From: Crocinitomicaceae bacterium
GTDB lineage: Bacteria > Bacteroidota > Bacteroidia > Flavobacteriales_D > Crocinitomicaceae
Length of the DNA: 11,131 nucleotides
NCBI GenBank assembly: GCA_023264075.1
Contig: JALQTG010000255.1
Coordinates: 1 to 11,131, forward strand
Direction of reading: 5' to 3'
Part shown: positions 6,713-11,131 of the stretch, piece after piece
How the letters are laid out: each line of letters opens with the position of its first letter
Numbering within the stretch: the stretch's first letter is position 1
Translations under genes and position numbers: made by a program
The notes under the pieces: model-generated
Database searches by the model: none
Told to the model about the DNA's origin: nothing
The model's input: the letters and a program-made list of their open reading frames with translations, nothing else

Positions 6713-6717
6713 CCCCC

Positions 6718-8544
6718 ATGACAACAGCAGACGAAATTCAGCGCCTTCGTGGACTGTTAAAAATAGAGCAACACGAGCAAGAACAGAAGTGGCTTTCTAA
6801 AGGCTCCGATTACAAGCAATTGCGCAGTGAGGGGGTTTTACTCTACCCGATACATGTCAACAAACGGCGTTTTGGCTTTGCTGATTATCCTGTGTTGGAA
6901 CTTTCGTTTTCCTATACCATTTCAAATCCTTCTTTTCGAAGCGGTGTTCCTGTTGCCTTATTCGATGCTGAATCAGGGGAACACGTGAATGGCTCATTGA
7001 TTTCGTTAAGTGAGTACAGAGGAGAAGTCATCCTATATACCCACGATTTCCCTGATTTTATTGAAAACAAAAACATCGGAATTCGACTTACCCCAGACAC
7101 CAAGTCGTTTGATCAAATGCACGGCATCCTCAAACGGATAGAAAAAAACGAAAACCCATCACTTTCTAAGAAATTTGAAATTATTCACGGGATTCAACCG
7201 CTTCCGTATTCGACCAAAGTAGAAGTAAAAACATGGATGAACAAAGCCCTCAACGCATCACAAAAAAGTGCTGTAGAACATATTCTCGGCGAACAACTGA
7301 TTACGATTGTACATGGTCCTCCAGGAACAGGAAAGACGACTACACTCATTGAAGCCATTCATCAATTAGTGAATCAAGACAAAAAGATTGTAGTGGCTGC
7401 GCCTAGTAATACTGCCGTTGATCACCTCGCCGAAGGACTTTTAAAAAGTGAACTAAAAATTATACGATTAGGGAATACGTTAAAAGCCAAAGAAAGCATT
7501 TGGAAGTATACACCAGAAGGGATTTTATCGCAACCCGACTTAGCAAAACAACTCAAGAAATTACGCATTCGAGCCGATGAATACCGAAGAATGGCTGGGC
7601 AATACAAAAGACAATTCGGAAAAGAAGAGCGCGAACAACGGAACCTATTACACAAAGAAGTAAAAGCCATACGCGGCGAAATCCAGCAGCTATCCGAACT
7701 TTATCTTCATCGCGAATTAAAAGAAGCGCAAGTTGTTCTTGGCACCCCCATTGGTTTGCGCGATAAATTAATTTACGACATTGATTTCGATTACTTTTTC
7801 CTTGATGAAGCAGCGCAATGCTTAGAGCCACTCGCGTGGGTGGGGGCGGATTTAGCAGAAAAAATGGTCTTAGCTGGCGATCCTTTTCAGCTCCCTCCTA
7901 CTGTTTTGTCGGAAAAATCGGAAAAAGAAGGGTTATCGATTTCGATGCTCGAACAAGCGTTTAATTCGAACTTAGACAAACACCTTCTTGCCATTCAATA
8001 CCGAATGCCGCCTGAAATCATTGGGTTTTCTTCTCAGTATTTTTATGATAATGCGTTGAAATCCTTTAAAGAAAATTCAGGTGTAGAAGACCCTTTAGTA
8101 TTCATAGACACCGCTGGAGCCGACTTCGTAGAAACCAAAGGAGATGACGGAAGCATTCACAACGGCCAAGAATTAGAGGTAATTCACAAACTACTTCCTG
8201 AATGGAAAACCGAGTTTAAAAGTATTTCGTTTATTAGTCCGTATGCAGGTCAAGTGGCACGCGCACACAACTTATTCCCGGACATCCGCACCTCCACCAT
8301 TGACTCCTATCAAGGTCAAGAAGATGAAATGATCATCCTTTCTTTGGTGCGGAGCAATCAAAATGGAACCATCGGTTTTCTCAAGGATTACAGAAGAATG
8401 AATGTCGCTTTAACCCGTGCACAGCGGAAATTGGTTGTAATTGGCGACAGCGCCACACTAGGGAATGATGATTTTTACCAACAGTTTTTAGACTATGTGG
8501 AGGGAATCAATGGGTACAAAAGTGTTTTTGAGTTTCTTTATTGA
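6718..8544 (+). CDS. SF1B Upf1/IGHMBP2-like helicase (AAA domain)
   Basis: This 608-residue protein has the complete motif set of an Upf1-like superfamily 1 helicase. These are a Q-motif-like LNASQKSAV (178-186), Walker A GPPGTGKT (200-207, K206), motif Ia APSNTAVDHL (229-238), motif II DEAA (363-366), motif III GDPFQLPPT (387-395), motif IV QYRM (427-430), motif V TIDSYQGQE (527-535) and motif VI NVALTRAQ (562-569). A charged, probably helical stalk (about 278-336) lies between Ia and II, where Upf1-family proteins have the 1B/stalk insertion. The first ~175 residues are a beta-rich N-terminal domain as in IGHMBP2-type proteins. It should be an ATP-driven 5'-3' translocase on RNA or DNA; bacterial members are poorly characterised and no partner is encoded nearby. 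ATG 6718 follows the predicted promoter directly. The 3' end converges on cmk with a 31-nt gap. Confidence 0.88.
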   Translation: MTTADEIQRLRGLLKIEQHEQEQKWLSKGSDYKQLRSEGVLLYPIHVNKRRFGFADYPVLELSFSYTISNPSFRSGVPVALFDAESGEHVNGSLISLSEYRGEVILYTHDFPDFIENKNIGIRLTPDTKSFDQMHGILKRIEKNENPSLSKKFEIIHGIQPLPYSTKVEVKTWMNKALNASQKSAVEHILGEQLITIVHGPPGTGKTTTLIEAIHQLVNQDKKIVVAAPSNTAVDHLAEGLLKSELKIIRLGNTLKAKESIWKYTPEGILSQPDLAKQLKKLRIRADEYRRMAGQYKRQFGKEEREQRNLLHKEVKAIRGEIQQLSELYLHRELKEAQVVLGTPIGLRDKLIYDIDFDYFFLDEAAQCLEPLAWVGADLAEKMVLAGDPFQLPPTVLSEKSEKEGLSISMLEQAFNSNLDKHLLAIQYRMPPEIIGFSSQYFYDNALKSFKENSGVEDPLVFIDTAGADFVETKGDDGSIHNGQELEVIHKLLPEWKTEFKSISFISPYAGQVARAHNLFPDIRTSTIDSYQGQEDEMIILSLVRSNQNGTIGFLKDYRRMNVALTRAQRKLVVIGDSATLGNDDFYQQFLDYVEGINGYKSVFEFLY

Positions 8545-8569
8545 GGAATCATAAAGTAGAAACTCAAAA
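8526..8569. terminator. Imperfect hairpin between convergent helicase and cmk genes
   Basis: The arm ttttgagtttctttat (8526-8541) pairs with ataaag (8551-8556) plus aaactcaaaa (8560-8569), leaving a 3-nt bulge (8557-8559) and a 9-nt loop. That makes 16 bp in total, mostly A-T. It starts inside the last helicase codons, contains its TGA in the loop region and ends just before the cmk stop. Neither side has a strong T run after the stem, so a role as bidirectional terminator is plausible but not secure. Confidence 0.4.
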
Positions 8570-8575
8570 GAGTGA

Positions 8576-9268
8576 TTAAAATTGTGAGTTTAAACTTCCA
8601 ACCAACTCCAGCGCTTCTTCTAACTGTTCCTGTGGAGTCAAATCTGTATTGTCAATTACAATTGCATCCGGCGTTTGCACTAATGGACTCTCTTCTCGCG
8701 TTGAATCTAGGTGATCACGAAGAGTTAAATTTTCTTTCACCTCTTCGAGCGTCACATTTCCCCCTTTTGCTTTTAGTTCTTTAAAACGACGTTCAGCTCT
8801 TATTTCTGGAGAAGCCGTAATGAACAGTTTCAATTCAGCTGTTGGAAAAACGACTGAACCTATGTCTCTACCATCCATTACAACACCACCTCTTTCACCA
8901 AATTTTCGCTGTAAATCTACAAGGTGATGACGCACTTCTTTAATAGAAGCAACAAAACTAACTACGTTGGACACATCCAAAGTTCGTATCTGGGATTCTA
9001 CATTCTCCTCATTCAAAATCAGTTCTGGCAACTTTGTGGCCGGATTGAGTTCAAAGGAAATATCAATTTCACTTAAATGTTTCACTATTTGATCGACTTG
9101 AGCACCGTCGCTCGCCACCCATTCTTTGCGCAACGCATAAAGTGCAACTCCTCTGTACATTGCTCCAGAGTCGACGTAAATGTACTGTAACTCCTTAGCC
9201 AACGCCTTCGCCAGTGTGCTCTTGCCACAAGATGAGTAACCGTCGATAGCTATGGTAATCTTTTTCAT
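8576..9268 (-). CDS. cmk: Cytidylate kinase (CMP/dCMP kinase)
   Basis: This 230-residue protein has the normal length for bacterial Cmk. Features in order are the P-loop GYSSCGKST (10-18, K16), DSGAMYRG (33-40) lining the CMP site, the NMP-binding insert around 65-110 that distinguishes Cmk from other NMP kinases, DGRDIGSVVFP (132-142), KLFITASPEIRAERR (147-161), and the lid region LRDHLDSTREESPL (183-196) with its arginines. It phosphorylates CMP and dCMP to the diphosphates using ATP in the cytoplasm, feeding CTP, dCTP and phospholipid precursors. The start at 9268 (MKKITIAIDGYSS) places the P-loop at the expected distance from the N-terminus. It has its own divergent promoter. The gene end is 31 nt from the convergent helicase stop. 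Confidence 0.96.
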   Translation of the reverse strand: MKKITIAIDGYSSCGKSTLAKALAKELQYIYVDSGAMYRGVALYALRKEWVASDGAQVDQIVKHLSEIDISFELNPATKLPELILNEENVESQIRTLDVSNVVSFVASIKEVRHHLVDLQRKFGERGGVVMDGRDIGSVVFPTAELKLFITASPEIRAERRFKELKAKGGNVTLEEVKENLTLRDHLDSTREESPLVQTPDAIVIDNTDLTPQEQLEEALELVGSLNSQF

Positions 9269-9275
9269 TTAGAGG

Positions 9276-9308
9276 TAAAAATAGAAAAATCTAATGTTAA
9301 ATAACAAA
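9276..9308 (-). promoter_or_regulatory. Predicted promoter of cmk
   Basis: On the minus strand TATTTTTA (9283 to 9276) matches TAnnTTTG at seven of eight positions. TTTG at 9308-9305 lies upstream with a 21-bp spacer. The box is seven bases before the cmk ATG, so the leader would be very short. Confidence 0.4.
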
Positions 9309-9309
9309 A

Positions 9310-9341
9310 TTGTGTAATTCCGGTTAGTTTCTGTACATTTG
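9310..9341 (+). promoter_or_regulatory. Predicted promoter of the secreted metalloprotease gene
   Basis: A perfect TAnnTTTG box (TACATTTG, 9334-9341) has TTG at 9310-9312 and a 21-bp spacer. Transcription would start around 9347, some 15 nt before the ATG at 9364. Its -33 element is one base away from that of the divergent cmk promoter. Confidence 0.55.
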
Positions 9342-9363
9342 GAATGCTAAAATTTATTAAACT

Positions 9364-11131
9364 ATGAAATTCAATTTCCTCTCTAAATGGGTATTGTTTG
9401 TTTTCTTATTGTTAAACACTTTATCGTTTGGTCAAATTACCAAAACAATTAATCTTCAAACCCAAGTAATTGACTACAATTCAGTTGCAGGACTTGGTGA
9501 TCCACAGATCACCGCATCCAATTTTCTAGTGTACAACATTGACGAAAGCAATATCATCAATGACTTGGCTGGTGTGAAGTCGACACTATCGTCAAAAGGT
9601 TTTCTTGGAAAAATTAGTTTTCCTCATCCAAATGGTGAGGTTCATGAATACACTGTAGAAGAAAACAGCACCATGTCAGATGGGTTAAAAGCAAAATTTC
9701 CAATGATACGCAGTTATAACGGGTATAACAATGTTACTGGTAACAGTGTAAAATGGGACGTTACGCCTCATGGGCTTCACGCGATTATTTTCACCCCTGA
9801 AGATGGAACGTATTACATTGACCCCCTATTTAAAGGAAATAATGATATTTATATCGTTTACAGACGTAATGATTTCCAAACAGATAAGGTAAAAGAATGC
9901 TTGGTAACTGCTGAACCAGGAAAACCGTCTAATTTGGGCACCCCAAAATCATTTTTAACCTGCGAGATGCGTTTATATCGTCTAGCCGTTGCCGCGACTG
10001 TGGAATACACAAATTTTCATGGAGGAACAAAAGCACAGGCACAAGCTGCACAAGTTACTACGATGAATAGAGTTAACGGAGTATTCGAGCGTGACTTGGG
10101 AATTACCATGACCATTATCCCGAATAATGACCTCATTGTGTATGAAGGAGCGACAACAAGTGATCCATTCACAAATGGAACCCCTGGAAGTATGATCAAC
10201 GAGAATCAAACAACGTGTGATAATGTGATTGGTTCAGCGAATTACGATATTGGTCACGTTTTTGGAACAAACAGCGGAGGCTTAGCAGGACTCGGTGTCA
10301 TCTGCGTCGGAGGACAAAAAGCACGAGGAGTTACAGGCTCTGGTGCTCCAATAGGGGATCCATTTGACATCGACTATGTAGCACACGAAATGGGACACCA
10401 ATATGGTGCAAATCATACTCAAAACAATAATTGCAATAGAAACAATGCCACTGCCATGGAGCCTGGAAGTGCGAGCAGTATTATGGGGTATGCAGGAATT
10501 TGTGCACCTGATGTTCAAAATAATAGTGATGATCACTTTCACGGTATTAGTTTACAAGAAATGGGGACGCGGATCACAAATACAGGTTGTGCGGCAATTA
10601 CTTCAATTGCGAACACTGCTCCTCAGATTTTAGCTACTAATGGAAATGTGACGGTTCCTGCAGGAACACCTTTCGCACTAACCGCACAGACTTTTGATGC
10701 AGACGGTGATGTTCTTACATTTTGTTGGGAACAAATGGACAACGAAGTGAGCACTCAACCCCCCTTAAGTACATCTACTGGTGGACCAAACTTTAGAAGT
10801 AACCCCCCAACTGTTGATCCTACTCGTTATTTTCCAAGTTTAGCTTCGCTAGCTTCTGGCGGACCATTTACGTGGGAAGTAGTACCTACCGTAACACGTA
10901 CCATGGACTTTAGATTATCAGTCCGTGATAAGCCACTCGGCGTTATTGGTTGTAATGATTTCGCGGATGTAACCGTTTCTACTGATGCAAACTCAGGACC
11001 ATTTATCGTTTTGTATCCCTCTGCTACGGGTATAGTTTGGAATGCCTCAACAACGGAAACTGTTACATGGGATGTTGCCAACACAGATGTCGCTCCAGTG
11101 TCTTGTTCAAATGTCGATATATTTTTATCCA
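9364..11131 (+). CDS. Secreted reprolysin-like (metzincin) zinc metalloprotease, 3'-truncated by window end
   Basis: The frame is open from ATG 9364 to the window edge; 589 residues are visible and the C-terminus is missing. A signal peptide (MKFNFLSKWVLFVFLLLNTLSFGQ) precedes a prodomain-like region of about 180 residues. The catalytic domain starts near 200 (TCEMRLYRLAVAATVEY) and holds the metzincin zinc motif HEMGHQYGANH (H341, E342, H345, H351), with a Met-turn SIMGYAG (M374), as in M12B/reprolysin-type enzymes. Cysteines are frequent around the active site, suggesting disulfides. After ~405 come Ig/PKD-like beta modules (APQILATNGNVTVPAGTPFALTAQ-type start and DADGD), then a second module TVTWDVANT in progress at the edge. 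Flavobacterial homologues usually end in a T9SS sorting domain; here that part lies outside the window, so export by T9SS is inference. Likely role: extracellular protein degradation. It has its own promoter, divergent from cmk. Confidence 0.85.
   Translation, partial: MKFNFLSKWVLFVFLLLNTLSFGQITKTINLQTQVIDYNSVAGLGDPQITASNFLVYNIDESNIINDLAGVKSTLSSKGFLGKISFPHPNGEVHEYTVEENSTMSDGLKAKFPMIRSYNGYNNVTGNSVKWDVTPHGLHAIIFTPEDGTYYIDPLFKGNNDIYIVYRRNDFQTDKVKECLVTAEPGKPSNLGTPKSFLTCEMRLYRLAVAATVEYTNFHGGTKAQAQAAQVTTMNRVNGVFERDLGITMTIIPNNDLIVYEGATTSDPFTNGTPGSMINENQTTCDNVIGSANYDIGHVFGTNSGGLAGLGVICVGGQKARGVTGSGAPIGDPFDIDYVAHEMGHQYGANHTQNNNCNRNNATAMEPGSASSIMGYAGICAPDVQNNSDDHFHGISLQEMGTRITNTGCAAITSIANTAPQILATNGNVTVPAGTPFALTAQTFDADGDVLTFCWEQMDNEVSTQPPLSTSTGGPNFRSNPPTVDPTRYFPSLASLASGGPFTWEVVPTVTRTMDFRLSVRDKPLGVIGCNDFADVTVSTDANSGPFIVLYPSATGIVWNASTTETVTWDVANTDVAPVSCSNVDIFLS

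Larger units (their letters stand above)
6426..6717. other. Divergent intergenic region M23 / helicase (292 nt)
   Basis: No gene is visible here. On the minus strand TAAATTTG (6437 to 6430) fits the TAnnTTTG box but lies only five bases before the M23 ATG and lacks a clear upstream TTG; if used, the transcript would be almost leaderless. A 7-bp inverted repeat with a 4-nt loop (AAATAGT/ACTATTT, 6473-6490) and an 18-bp near-palindrome (6536-6553) are the only structures I see. The helicase promoter candidate is at the right end. Confidence 0.6.

Noticed and set aside
7422..7831. Minus-strand open frames inside the helicase gene
   Set aside because: They are antisense to a protein with a full set of conserved motifs and show no independent signals.
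9982..10633. Several short open frames on both strands within the metalloprotease
   Set aside because: The plus-strand frame from 9364 encodes a coherent signal peptide and metzincin domain across the whole stretch; the others are shadows.
1..11131. Search for mobile elements, CRISPR, toxin-antitoxin, phage or tRNA genes
   Set aside because: I saw no transposase, integrase, regularly spaced identical repeats, cloverleaf or small paired genes; the helicase has no defence partner.

Overview
The window reads as chromosomal DNA of a marine or freshwater Bacteroidota, most likely a Flavobacteriales member (Fluviicola/Crocinitomicaceae- or Cryomorphaceae-like; the genus is a guess). The grounds are: AT-rich sequence with A-rich leaders instead of strong Shine-Dalgarno sites; several TAnnTTTG -7 boxes with TTG/TTTG about 20 bp upstream, the Bacteroidota primary-sigma promoter form; a type IX secretion system (T9SS) C-terminal sorting domain; a Bacteroidota-style cytidylate kinase P-loop (GYSSCGKST); and a paired acyltransferase set of the glycine/ornithine-lipid type.

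Layout. Positions 1-2072 (+) hold a tight three-gene unit: the 3' part of a PlsC-like O-acyltransferase, an OlsB/GlsB-like GNAT N-acyltransferase joined to it by an ATGA overlap, and, 12 nt later, the tRNA pseudouridine synthase truC. A 369-nt gap follows; it holds a degenerate ~10-bp-phased repeat/palindrome cluster and then a promoter for sucD (succinyl-CoA synthetase alpha, +), which ends in a textbook intrinsic terminator. Two minus-strand envelope or secreted genes come next: an alpha/beta hydrolase with a T9SS sorting domain (3422-4585) and an M23 metallopeptidase with a large uncharacterised C-terminal region (4716-6425). A 292-nt divergent intergenic region with a near-perfect 18-bp palindrome separates these from an SF1B Upf1-like helicase (6718-8544, +). 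The helicase converges on cmk (8576-9268, -). Between cmk and the last gene lie back-to-back divergent promoters. The last gene (9364 to the window end, +) is a secreted reprolysin-like zinc metalloprotease cut off by the window edge.

Function. The region mixes housekeeping genes (truC, sucD, cmk, helicase) with envelope and secretion functions (aminolipid acyltransferases, M23 peptidase, T9SS cargo hydrolase, secreted metzincin). Apart from the first three-gene unit, each gene looks separately transcribed. I see no phage, transposon, CRISPR, tRNA/rRNA or defence locus. I did not find a convincing new multi-gene system. The best leads are the aminolipid acyltransferase pair, the T9SS-exported esterase-like hydrolase, the phased repeat cluster and the intergenic palindrome.
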